Source of the DNA: an uncultured Planctomycetaceae bacterium
Lineage (GTDB): Bacteria; Planctomycetota; Planctomycetia; Pirellulales; UBA1268
NCBI GenBank assembly: GCA_903831155.1
Contig: CAIKWU010000427.1
Span: 1 to 37,763 of the forward strand
Length of the DNA: 37,763 bases
Direction of reading: 5' to 3'
Within the stretch, counting starts at the first letter, position 1, and every line of letters begins with the position of its first letter. A program made the translations under genes and the position numbers. Positions 17,727 through 25,905 of this stretch are shown here, piece after piece. Under the pieces are notes generated by a model. The model had not been told where the DNA came from. It did no database searches and saw only the letters and a list, made by a program, of their open reading frames with translations.

Positions 17727-18779
17727 ATGGGTGGTCGGACGGCGTGGCTCGACGCGGTGCGGTCGCAGGTGGAGTTCTACGGAGCGGCGCCGCCCCGCGA
17801 CCGCCGCGGCACCGACTTCGACTGGGAGTGGTTCGCCGGCCGCGGGCCGAAGGCCGCCGCCCCGCCCCCTCCGGGCACGCCCTTCTCCATCGAATGGCTC
17901 ACGGAATCCTCCGAGCCTCTCTGGGAGGTCCGTGAGCGGCTCGCCGACGACACGAGCCGCCTCCTCTTCGACCTGCACCTCGTGCTTCGCGGCGCGGGCC
18001 CGGCCCGCCACCACTTCCCCCGGATCGACTTCGCCGACTGGATCACGGTGCACGGGAGCGATCCTCTCGCCGTGGACGGGCTGCCCCCGGACTACCTCGG
18101 GCAGCCCCTCGAGACCTTCGACGCGGCCGTCGCCGGCGCCCGCGTGCGGCTGGTCGCGACGGCCAATCAGATCCGCCTCTGCAATGCCTTCCGCCAGTAC
18201 GTGCCGGTGCGGGAGGGCCTGCCGCTGGGACCCCGCCAGGGCGACGTCGTGTTCGACTGCGGCGGCTGCATCGGCGACTTCGGCATCCTCTTCGCCGCGC
18301 TCGTGGGCCCGACGGGCCAGGTGCACCTCTTCGATCCTGTGCCGCTGCACGTCCGCTACTGCCACCACCAGAGGTCGCTCAATCCGCACCTCGCCCCGGT
18401 GCTGCGGGTGGTGCAGGCGGCGGTCGGCGCGCACTCGGCCACCGTGGCCGGCGAGACGGGCGACGTGCATCGCGTGTCGCCCGGCGGGCTCGCCGTCGAC
18501 GCCTACGAGCAGGTTTCCCTGGACGACTACGCCTCGTCGGCGGGGCTCTCCCGGATCGACGTGGTGAAGATGGACATCGAGGGCGCGGAGCTCGACGCCC
18601 TCGCCGGTGCCGGCCACTGCCTCGCCCGTCACCGACCGCGGCTCGCGATCTCCGCCTACCACCGGCCCGAGCACCTCTGGGAGATCCCGCGGGCGATCCT
18701 CGCCGCGAATCCCGGCTACCGCCTGCACTTCGGACACCACATGCCCGTCAAGTGGGAGAGCGTGTTCTACGCGGTGTGA
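17727..18779 (+). CDS. FkbM-family SAM-dependent methyltransferase
   Basis: A 350-residue protein. The C-terminal two thirds are a Rossmann methyltransferase: motif I VVFDCGGCIGDFG (173-185), an acidic strand-2 end in VHLFDP, and the FkbM signature VVKMDIEGAELDAL near 290. The C-terminal strand KWESVFYAV closes the fold. Residues 1-165 are a family-specific N-terminal region with FDWEWF. Relatives O-methylate sugars, often in surface glycan or exopolysaccharide biosynthesis; the substrate cannot be inferred. ATG 17727 is chosen with GGAGG nine bases upstream. It is divergent from alkaline phosphatase and ends at a hairpin shared with the convergent DUF1501 gene. No glycosyltransferase lies next to it, which is unusual for this family. 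Confidence 0.82.
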   Translation: MGGRTAWLDAVRSQVEFYGAAPPRDRRGTDFDWEWFAGRGPKAAAPPPPGTPFSIEWLTESSEPLWEVRERLADDTSRLLFDLHLVLRGAGPARHHFPRIDFADWITVHGSDPLAVDGLPPDYLGQPLETFDAAVAGARVRLVATANQIRLCNAFRQYVPVREGLPLGPRQGDVVFDCGGCIGDFGILFAALVGPTGQVHLFDPVPLHVRYCHHQRSLNPHLAPVLRVVQAAVGAHSATVAGETGDVHRVSPGGLAVDAYEQVSLDDYASSAGLSRIDVVKMDIEGAELDALAGAGHCLARHRPRLAISAYHRPEHLWEIPRAILAANPGYRLHFGHHMPVKWESVFYAV

Positions 18780-18789
18780 ACGCGTGCCG

Positions 18790-18817
18790 ACGCGGCCGGC
18801 GTTGCCTTCGGCCGCGT
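18790..18817. terminator. Bidirectional hairpin between convergent genes
   Basis: ACGCGGCCG (18790-18798) pairs perfectly with CGGCCGCGT (18809-18817) over a 10-base loop. It lies 10 bases past the FkbM stop and 15 bases past the DUF1501 stop, so it could serve both messages. TGTT follows on the plus strand. Confidence 0.6.
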
Positions 18818-18832
18818 TGTTCGGACAGCCGC

Positions 18833-20266
18833 TCAGGCAAAGAGGTCGACGACGGGCTTTCCCTTGCCGTCCTCGGTGGCATAGAAGGGCCGATTCTCGA
18901 TGTCGAACACCGTCTTCGGGCTGATGCCCATGGCGGTGAAGAGCGTGGCGTGGAGGTCGGAGATCGTCACCGGGTTCTCGATGGCCAGGCAGGGCCGCTC
19001 GTCGGCCGTCCGGCCGTGGACGAAGCCCCGCTTCATCCCGCCGCCGAAGAGCACCACCGTGGAGCCGCCGGTGAAGTGCCGGTGCTGGCCATAGTGCTCC
19101 GGCTTCTGCAGAAAATCCTTCGGCGAACTGGCCTGATCCTTCGCGTCCGAACCGGGCTGGCCCTCCGTGATCATGTCGCGGCTGAACTCGCTGGCGATCA
19201 CCACCAGCGTGCGGTCGAGCAGGCCGCGGGCCTCGAGGTCGCGGACGAGCGTGGCGATCGGGCGATCGATCATGGTGTGGAGCTTCTGCATTCGCTCGTG
19301 GCCCCGCTCGTGCGTGTCCCAGTGCACGAAGGGAACGTATTCCGTCGTCACCTCGACGTAGCGGGCGCCGTGCTCGACGAGCCGGCGGGCCAGCAGGCAG
19401 CCGCGGCCGAACCGGCCGTCTTCGCCGCCGATGTCGTACCGCTCCTGCACCTCCTTGGGCTCGAGGGTGATGTCGAAGGCGTCGCGCTCCCGGGCAGCCA
19501 GCAGCCGATGGGCGTTCTCGAGGCTCCGCAGCATCGACTCCTGATGGTGGTCGCTCGTGAACTCGCCCCGCGGCGACGACCTGAGGAGATCCTTGTAGCG
19601 GGCGTAGCGGGCCGAGAACCGGCCGGGGTCCATGCCCTGCGGGGGCCGCACCGCGAGGGCCGCCTGTTCGGGATGGGGAAGGTTCATGGGGCCGAACTCG
19701 CTGCCGAAGAAGCCGCCGGTGGTGAACGCCTTGATCTCCTCGTTCTCACCGATCCCCTCGAGCCGCTGGCCGATGTTCACGAAGGCCGGCATCACGGGAT
19801 TCCGCGGCCCGAGCACGCGGCTCATCCAGGCGCCGATGTGCGGGCAGGCGACCGTCTGCGGCGGAACGTAGCCCGTGTGCCAGTGGTACTGGTGCCGCGA
19901 GTGGAGGATGCTGCCGAGATCGGGCTGGACGTGCGAGCGGACGAGCGTGGCCCGGTCGAGCACCGCGGCGATCTCCGGCAGGCCGTCGCAGATCTGCACG
20001 CCGTCGAGGGCCGTGGGGATCGCGGGAAAGGTGCTGATCACGTCGGCCACGGCGAGGCCCGGCTCGAAGGGCCGGTAACGCTTGGGATCGAACGTGTCGG
20101 GGGCGGCCATGCCCCCGGCCATCCAGAGCACGATGATGGCGTCGGCGGTCGGGGTCGGATGGACGACCGTCGCGTCGGCGGAACCGCGGGCTCTCGGCTC
20201 GGGCAGTGCGAGCGTGGCGGCAGCGGCGGCGGACAGGCTTCGGAGCAGGTCGCGGCGGGTGTGCAT
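18833..20266 (-). CDS. DUF1501 exported protein
   Basis: A 477-residue protein with a Tat-like signal (RRDLLRSL near residue 4, then an Ala-rich hydrophobic stretch to about 29). It belongs to the DUF1501 family, a sulfatase/alkaline-phosphatase-fold group abundant in planctomycetes. Family landmarks are IIVLWMAGGMAAPDTFD, HSRHQYHWHTGY near 125, CPHIGAWMS, the acidic HWDTHERGHERM and a C-terminal VVVIASEFSRD with TISDLHATLFTAMG. The activity is unproven; a hydrolase acting on sulfated or phosphorylated glycans is a reasonable guess. It lies 23 bases downstream of the DUF1549/DUF1553 gene, the usual partner. GAGG lies seven bases before ATG 20266. Confidence 0.88.
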   Translation of the reverse strand: MHTRRDLLRSLSAAAAATLALPEPRARGSADATVVHPTPTADAIIVLWMAGGMAAPDTFDPKRYRPFEPGLAVADVISTFPAIPTALDGVQICDGLPEIAAVLDRATLVRSHVQPDLGSILHSRHQYHWHTGYVPPQTVACPHIGAWMSRVLGPRNPVMPAFVNIGQRLEGIGENEEIKAFTTGGFFGSEFGPMNLPHPEQAALAVRPPQGMDPGRFSARYARYKDLLRSSPRGEFTSDHHQESMLRSLENAHRLLAARERDAFDITLEPKEVQERYDIGGEDGRFGRGCLLARRLVEHGARYVEVTTEYVPFVHWDTHERGHERMQKLHTMIDRPIATLVRDLEARGLLDRTLVVIASEFSRDMITEGQPGSDAKDQASSPKDFLQKPEHYGQHRHFTGGSTVVLFGGGMKRGFVHGRTADERPCLAIENPVTISDLHATLFTAMGISPKTVFDIENRPFYATEDGKGKPVVDLFA

Positions 20267-20289
20267 GGTGCGTCCTCGTCGGCGTGGGG

Positions 20290-22740
20290 TCAGCGGATCA
20301 GTTGAAACTCGGGAAGCATGACGACCGCCCAGAGCAGGTCGGCCACGCTCCCTGCCGTGGGGGCGTTGCCGACGATCGCGGCCGCGGCCGCCGCCTCCTC
20401 GGGAGACGGGGGGCGAGCCACCGCGGCGAGGAAGATCGCATCGACGACCCGCTCCGGGGTGGGGCCGTGCTGTTCGAGGATGGCCGCCCCGCCCCGGGCG
20501 AACTCGTCGGCGAGGCTCTGCTCGTTGGCGAGCCGGATCGCCTCGAGCGTCGTCAGGTCGAGCGGTCGGCTCGTCACCACCTGGTCGCGATTGGGCCGTC
20601 CGAGCGCGGCCATCAGGGGCGTCGCCTTCACCAGTGACGCCCGCACCATCGGCATCGTGTCGGGAGCGAGCCCGTGCCGCAGGTGGTCGGCGAACGCGGG
20701 CATGCCCCCCGCCCACGTCTCCTGCTCCTTCACCACGGACGCCGCGGCCCAGTCGGTCGGCTCGCGGCCCTTCGGATAGCCGCCGTTCGCGCCTGGCATC
20801 GACGCTGTCCACTCCCAGTCGCCGTCGCTGGGGATGGTGACGGTGGAGCCGTCGGCACACCTCACCCGGATCTCGACGATCACGGCCGCCGGCCCCCCGG
20901 CCGCCGCGTTCGCGGCGGTCACGACCACCTGGTTCTCGCCCTCGCGAAGCCTCGCGGCGACGAGTTCCCGCACCGGCTTCCGCCAATCCCGGCACGTCGG
21001 CCCCTTCTTGCCGTTGAGCCACAGCGTCGCCTCGTTGTCGGCGGCGATCACGGCGACGGCGTGCACGGCGGCCGCCGGAAGCGTGAACGTGCGGCGGAAG
21101 GTCCGCTGCTCGCCGGGGACGGAGGCGGCTCGGTCGTTCGACCAGATCCACGCGGCCGACGGCCGCACGGCATCCGCGTCGGAAGGCGGATCGAAGCGGA
21201 GCACATCCGCATCGGGCGTGGTGGGCGCGGTCGACGTGAGCTGCCAGACGGCGTCGGTGAACTGCTCGGCCGTCATCCGCCGCGGCAGCGGCCCCTCGAA
21301 CACGAACTCGCCCCCGGACGAACGCTCGGGCACGGCAGGAGTCGTCGCACCGTAGGCCTCGGAGGTGGCGATCGTCTCGAGCACGTGCTTCACGTCCCAG
21401 CCGTGCTCCACGAGGTCGGAGGCGAGCATCTCCAGCAGATCCTCGCTCCACGGGGCGGTCCGCAGGCTGTCAACGGGATGCACGAGGCCCCGCCCCATGA
21501 GCCGGTGCCAGAGACGGTTGACCAGTGTCCGCGACAGCCACCCGTTCTCGGGCCGCGTCATCAGGGCCGCCAGCTGCTCGAGCCGCTGGTCCGGGGCCGC
21601 CGCGGCATCGACCTGCCCGAGCTCGGCGAACGGCCATGCCGGCGTCGCCATCGCGCCCGTCGCCTTCTCGCAGCGGTGCAGCTCGAGGGGCGTCGGCGAC
21701 GCCACGGCCGCCAGCCCGTAGGTCTGCGCCAGCGTCCAGCGGTCCACGAAGGAGTCGTGGCAGCTCGCGCACTTGAGGTTGATGCCGAGGAACGTCTGGC
21801 CGACGTTCTGGGCGAACTGGATCGGCACAGCCTGGCTGGCGTTGACCGTGCCCCGCCAGACGATGCCCTCGATGAAACCCCGCGACTCGGGCTTCGGCGC
21901 AACCAGCTCGCGGACGAATCGATCGAAGGGCTTGTTCTCCACCAGCGAGCGATGCAGCCAGGCCGTGATCTGCCGGCGGCCCCCGGTGATGTAGCCGGTG
22001 CCGGTGTAGTCGTTGCGGAGCAGGTCGTTCCAGAACGACAACCAGTGCTCCGCGTAGGCGAGCTTCCCGGGATCGCCGAGCAGTTCGCGAACGAGCATCG
22101 CTCGCTTGTCGGCCGCGGGGTCGGCCACGAAGCGCTCGACACGCCCCGGATCGGGCAGCAGGCCCGTGAGGTCGAGGCTCGCCCGGCGGACGAACGTGCG
22201 GTCGTCGCACCGCGGAGGTCGCTTGATGCCCCTCGCGGCCTGCCAGGCATCGACGATCCGGTCGACGGGGTTGGTTCGCCCATCCACGGCCGGGGGCAGG
22301 CTCACGGGCCGCAGCGCCAGGGGCGGCTCCCACGACGACCGCTCGAAGGCGAAGCCCGGCTCCCAGGCGGCGCCTTCGGCGATCCAACGTCGCAGCACCT
22401 CCACCGCCTCCGGCGGCACCGGATCGCCCTCGCTCGGCATCCTCAGGTCGGGGTCGTCGCTCGTGATGCGGCGGATGATCTCGCTGGCGTCCGCCCGGCC
22501 GGCCACGAGCCCGGGAACGTCCGTGTCGCCTCCCGCCAGCAGGTCGTCGCGGGTGTTCATCGAGAAGCCACCCTGCCGGGCATCGCCGATGTGGCATTCC
22601 CCGCAGTGCTTCCTGAGCAGCGGCACCACGTCGTGGGCGAAGTCCACCGCCTCCGCGGGCACGATCGTCGACTGGACCGCCCACGCCGCCACGGCGGCTG
22701 CTCGAAGCAGCGACGTCAGGCGTCGGTGTCGGAAAACCAT
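20290..22740 (-). CDS. DUF1549/DUF1553 cytochrome-like protein with inserted beta-sandwich
   Basis: An 816-residue exported protein with a signal peptide (about 1-31). The planctomycete cytochrome domain carries CGECH (Cys46, Cys49, His50). DUF1549 follows (about 135-370; PVDRIVDAW, FVRRASLDLTGLLPDP and a second motif, CASCH, near 322), then DUF1553 (about 420-520 and again about 720-816). The DUF1553 region is split by an insert (about 530-690) that looks like a ligand-binding beta-sandwich: AAWIWSNDRA, RTFRRTFTLP, DNEATLWLNGKKG, REGENQVVVTAAN, which is the pattern of galactose-binding-like sugar-enzyme modules. Such inserts occur elsewhere in this family. The start is ATG 22740 with AGGGA eight bases upstream; the longer in-frame extension has no signal peptide and is rejected. 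Confidence 0.87.
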   Translation of the reverse strand: MVFRHRRLTSLLRAAAVAAWAVQSTIVPAEAVDFAHDVVPLLRKHCGECHIGDARQGGFSMNTRDDLLAGGDTDVPGLVAGRADASEIIRRITSDDPDLRMPSEGDPVPPEAVEVLRRWIAEGAAWEPGFAFERSSWEPPLALRPVSLPPAVDGRTNPVDRIVDAWQAARGIKRPPRCDDRTFVRRASLDLTGLLPDPGRVERFVADPAADKRAMLVRELLGDPGKLAYAEHWLSFWNDLLRNDYTGTGYITGGRRQITAWLHRSLVENKPFDRFVRELVAPKPESRGFIEGIVWRGTVNASQAVPIQFAQNVGQTFLGINLKCASCHDSFVDRWTLAQTYGLAAVASPTPLELHRCEKATGAMATPAWPFAELGQVDAAAAPDQRLEQLAALMTRPENGWLSRTLVNRLWHRLMGRGLVHPVDSLRTAPWSEDLLEMLASDLVEHGWDVKHVLETIATSEAYGATTPAVPERSSGGEFVFEGPLPRRMTAEQFTDAVWQLTSTAPTTPDADVLRFDPPSDADAVRPSAAWIWSNDRAASVPGEQRTFRRTFTLPAAAVHAVAVIAADNEATLWLNGKKGPTCRDWRKPVRELVAARLREGENQVVVTAANAAAGGPAAVIVEIRVRCADGSTVTIPSDGDWEWTASMPGANGGYPKGREPTDWAAASVVKEQETWAGGMPAFADHLRHGLAPDTMPMVRASLVKATPLMAALGRPNRDQVVTSRPLDLTTLEAIRLANEQSLADEFARGGAAILEQHGPTPERVVDAIFLAAVARPPSPEEAAAAAAIVGNAPTAGSVADLLWAVVMLPEFQLIR

Positions 22741-23072
22741 CACAGCGTCCCTGTCGGCCACCGCAGCCGTCTCCTTCTCGGTCCTCGAAGAGTTTACCGT
22801 TGCCGCGCACTCCGCCGACCTCGAACCGGCCCCAACGGCGAATCGCCATCGTGCCCGCCCCGGACCGCCGGCTGCCTTCGGATTGGGCAACGGCCGCTCG
22901 TTTCCCGGGACGGCCCCTGGGGACGCCCGACGCCGGGCCCCGGGGACGGGAGCGGTTTTCAGCGGAGGAAACGGCGTCCGGCCCCAACGAGCCCGCGGGC
23001 GTTCTTCCCGGCGCGGGGTTTGCAAGTACAACCGTCAGGACCTCCGGCCTCTCCCCACCTTCGGCCTCCCGC
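22741..23072. other. Divergent intergenic region between the DUF1549/DUF1553 gene and ppc
   Basis: These 332 bases hold the 5' ends of two divergent messages. The only clear signal on the minus strand is AGGGA just ahead of the DUF1549/DUF1553 start. On the plus strand a GGAGG occurs near 22974 but no start codon lies at a suitable distance in any frame. The centre (about 22910-22960) is very GC-rich with several short overlapping palindromes. I see no confident promoter, riboswitch or small-RNA gene here. Confidence 0.4.
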
Positions 23073-25856
23073 GTGTCGCTCTCCACCGCCGCCCCCGTGG
23101 CCCACGACGAACTCCTCCGCCGCGACGTGCGGTTCCTGGGGGACATGCTCGGATCCGTGATCCGGGAGCTCGCCGGGCACGAAGCCGATGCCCTCGTGGA
23201 GGAAGTCCGACGACTCGCCCGCGAGCGGCGTCAGGGCCGGCACGACGCCGAGCCGGCGCTCGCCGCCAGGATCGAGTCACTCGACGACCACCAGGCCACG
23301 ATCGTGGCCCGCGCCCTCGGCATCTTCTTCGACCTCTCCAACATCGCGGAGGATCGCCAGCGGATCCGGGTGCTCCGTGACCGCGAGCGGATGCGGCATC
23401 CCGAACCGCTCGGCGAGTCGCTCGCCGCCGCCATCGCGGAACTGAAAACACTCGGAGCCCCGGCCGACGACGTCCAGCGGGTGCTCGATCGCCTCGCGGT
23501 GGAGCTCGTGTTCACCGCCCACCCCAGCGAGGCGAAGCGGCGGTCGATTCGCGCCAAGCTGAGGCGGATGCGGCGGAGCCTGCAGGAATTCGACTCGACC
23601 GATCTGCTGCCCCGGGAGCGGGCCCGCCACGAGGCCGACATGCGGAGCGAGCTGGTGCTCCTCTGGCAGACCGAGTTTCTCCGCCCTACGCGGCCCACGG
23701 TGCTCGACGAGGTGGACCGCGGCCTGTCGATCATGCCCCGCCTCTGGGAGGCGGTGCCGCAGGTGCATGCCGCGCTGCGGCGGGCCGTGGCCGAGCACTA
23801 CCCCGGCCATGCGTTTCACGTGCCGGCCTTCCTTTCCTTCGGCTCGTGGATGGGGGGCGACCGCGACGGCAATCCTTTCGTCACCGCCGACGTCACCGCC
23901 GCGACGCTCGTGACGCTTCGCGACGCCGCGATCGACGGTCACCTCGCCTGGTGCGACCGCCTTCACGATCTGCTCACGGTCTCGATCCACGTGGCCGACG
24001 GCGCCCGCCCCCTCACCGAGCAGCTCGCGGAGATCGGCCGCCGCTGGCCCGAGATCGCCGCCGCCATCGAGCCGATCCCCGACCACGAGACCTACCGCCG
24101 CTGGATCCGCATGATCCGCACGCGGCTGGTTGCCTCACGGCTGGAGGCGCCGGGCGCCGCAGGGGCCGCCTGGGCCTACCGCGACGGCGGCGACCTCGAG
24201 GCCGATCTCCTCCCGCTGCTCGACGCCCTCCGACGCGACCGGTGTCTCGCCGACGACTCCCCCGCCCAGGCCTGGTGGGATCTCGCCCGCACCTTCGGAC
24301 TTCACATGACGCGGCTCGACGTCCGCCAGGATGCCCGGGCCTACCGCGAGATCATGGGCGACATCCTCGCCGCCGCGGGAATCGTGGCCGACGCCGCCGC
24401 CTACGAGTCGCTCGACGACGCCGGCCGCGCGGAGGTGCTCGCGGCATCGCTCGCCACCGTGGGCGACGTTCCCGAGGAGGGCCTGCGGCCCCTGGCCCTC
24501 GACTCGCTTCGGCTCTTCCGCATGCTGCACGCGGCGAGCGCCCGCTTCGGCCCCCGCTGCCTCGGCGGCGCCGTCGTGAGCCTCACCCGCTGCCCGGCCG
24601 ACGTGCTCTCGGTGCTCTGGCTGTGGCGATGGGCGCAGGGCCGGGCGGCCGCGGCGGGCGAGCGGGTCGCCGAGAGCGACATCGCGGTCGTGCCGCTCTT
24701 CGAGAAGATCAACGACCTCGCCCACGCGCACGAGACCCTGTCGGCGATTCTCGACGTGCCCGCCTACCGCGACCATCTCCGCGGGCGGTCCGACCGGCAG
24801 GTCGTGATGGTGGGCTACTCCGACAGCACCAAGGACGGCGGGTATCTCTCGGCCTGCTGCGGGCTGCAGAACGCCCAGAGCAACCTGCATGCGGCCGCAG
24901 CCGCCCGCGGCGTGGCCCTCACGTTTTTCCATGGTCGAGGCGGCTCGCTCGGCCGTGGCGGCGGGCCGGCGGCCCGCGGCATCCTTTCCCTCCCCTCCGA
25001 GACGCTCGACGGGTCGCTGCGGCTCACCGAGCAGGGCGAGGTGCTCGCGGAGCGGTACGACGATTCCGAGATTGCCCGCCGGCACCTCGAACAGGTCACC
25101 TGGGCCACGCTCGTCGCCTCGAGCGTGCGGCGGACCGAGCCGAAGCCCGAATGGACCGCGATCGCCGAGCGGATGGCAGAGCGTTCGTTCGCCTCCTACC
25201 GCGAGCTGGTCGATCAGCCCGGTTTCATCGGCTACTTCTCCCAGACCACGCCGATCGACGAGATCGAGACCCTCCCGATCGCCTCGCGGCCCTCCCGCCG
25301 CCGCGGCGAGCGGACGCTCGACGACCTCCGGGCGATACCCTGGGTGTTCGCCTGGACGCAGAGCCGCTGCATGATCCCGGCCTGGTACGGCCTCGGCACG
25401 GCGCTCACCGAGGTGAAGTACGACGACCGCCGCGCCTGGCAGGCGATCTGCGACATGTACCGCCAGTGGCCCTTCTTTCAGGCCACCATCGACAACGCCA
25501 CGCTGGCCCTCGCCAAGGCCGACATGGTGATCGCCCAGCGGTATTCGGAGCTGGCCACCGACGACGATGCCCGGCGGCGGATCTGGCAGCGGATCGCCGC
25601 GGAGCGCGACCGCACCCGGCAGGCGATCCTCGACATCGTCGGCGGCGGCGAACTGCTCGCCACCACCCCCTGGTTCCAGCGGTCGATCGAGGCCCGCAAC
25701 CCGTCGATCGATCCGCTCAACCTGATCCAGATCGAGTTCATGCGGCGGCGGCGGGCGGAGCTCGAGGCCGATCCGACGTCGCCCGGCGACCACCACCGCG
25801 AGCTGCTGCGGCTCTGCGTGCAGGGTATCGCCGCCGGCATGCGGACCACGGGATAG
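23073..25856 (+). CDS. ppc: Phosphoenolpyruvate carboxylase
   Basis: A protein of about 927 residues that carboxylates phosphoenolpyruvate to oxaloacetate, replenishing the TCA cycle. The active-site blocks are all present: VFTAHPSEAK with catalytic His150, MGGDRDGNP, VMVGYSDSTKDGG, and FHGRGGSLGRGGGP with His620. The C-terminal anchor is RNPSIDPLNLIQIEF and GIAAGMRTTG, matching the invariant end of the family, though Thr replaces the usual Asn before the last Thr-Gly. The start is uncertain: GTG at 23073 gives a typical length, GTG at 23097 is eight residues shorter, and neither has a clear ribosome site. It is 49 bases from the phosphofructokinase gene and probably co-transcribed with it. 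Confidence 0.93.
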   Translation: MSLSTAAPVAHDELLRRDVRFLGDMLGSVIRELAGHEADALVEEVRRLARERRQGRHDAEPALAARIESLDDHQATIVARALGIFFDLSNIAEDRQRIRVLRDRERMRHPEPLGESLAAAIAELKTLGAPADDVQRVLDRLAVELVFTAHPSEAKRRSIRAKLRRMRRSLQEFDSTDLLPRERARHEADMRSELVLLWQTEFLRPTRPTVLDEVDRGLSIMPRLWEAVPQVHAALRRAVAEHYPGHAFHVPAFLSFGSWMGGDRDGNPFVTADVTAATLVTLRDAAIDGHLAWCDRLHDLLTVSIHVADGARPLTEQLAEIGRRWPEIAAAIEPIPDHETYRRWIRMIRTRLVASRLEAPGAAGAAWAYRDGGDLEADLLPLLDALRRDRCLADDSPAQAWWDLARTFGLHMTRLDVRQDARAYREIMGDILAAAGIVADAAAYESLDDAGRAEVLAASLATVGDVPEEGLRPLALDSLRLFRMLHAASARFGPRCLGGAVVSLTRCPADVLSVLWLWRWAQGRAAAAGERVAESDIAVVPLFEKINDLAHAHETLSAILDVPAYRDHLRGRSDRQVVMVGYSDSTKDGGYLSACCGLQNAQSNLHAAAAARGVALTFFHGRGGSLGRGGGPAARGILSLPSETLDGSLRLTEQGEVLAERYDDSEIARRHLEQVTWATLVASSVRRTEPKPEWTAIAERMAERSFASYRELVDQPGFIGYFSQTTPIDEIETLPIASRPSRRRGERTLDDLRAIPWVFAWTQSRCMIPAWYGLGTALTEVKYDDRRAWQAICDMYRQWPFFQATIDNATLALAKADMVIAQRYSELATDDDARRRIWQRIAAERDRTRQAILDIVGGGELLATTPWFQRSIEARNPSIDPLNLIQIEFMRRRRAELEADPTSPGDHHRELLRLCVQGIAAGMRTTG

Positions 25857-25905
25857 CCGCCGGCACCGTGGCCGCGATTGCAGCCACACGAGGAGGAGCG
25901 ACGCG

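Noticed and set aside
22800-23072. A 91-residue extension of PEP carboxylase from a TTG
   Set aside because: The added residues are Pro/Arg/Ser-rich with no family similarity and would make the protein longer than any usual PEPC.
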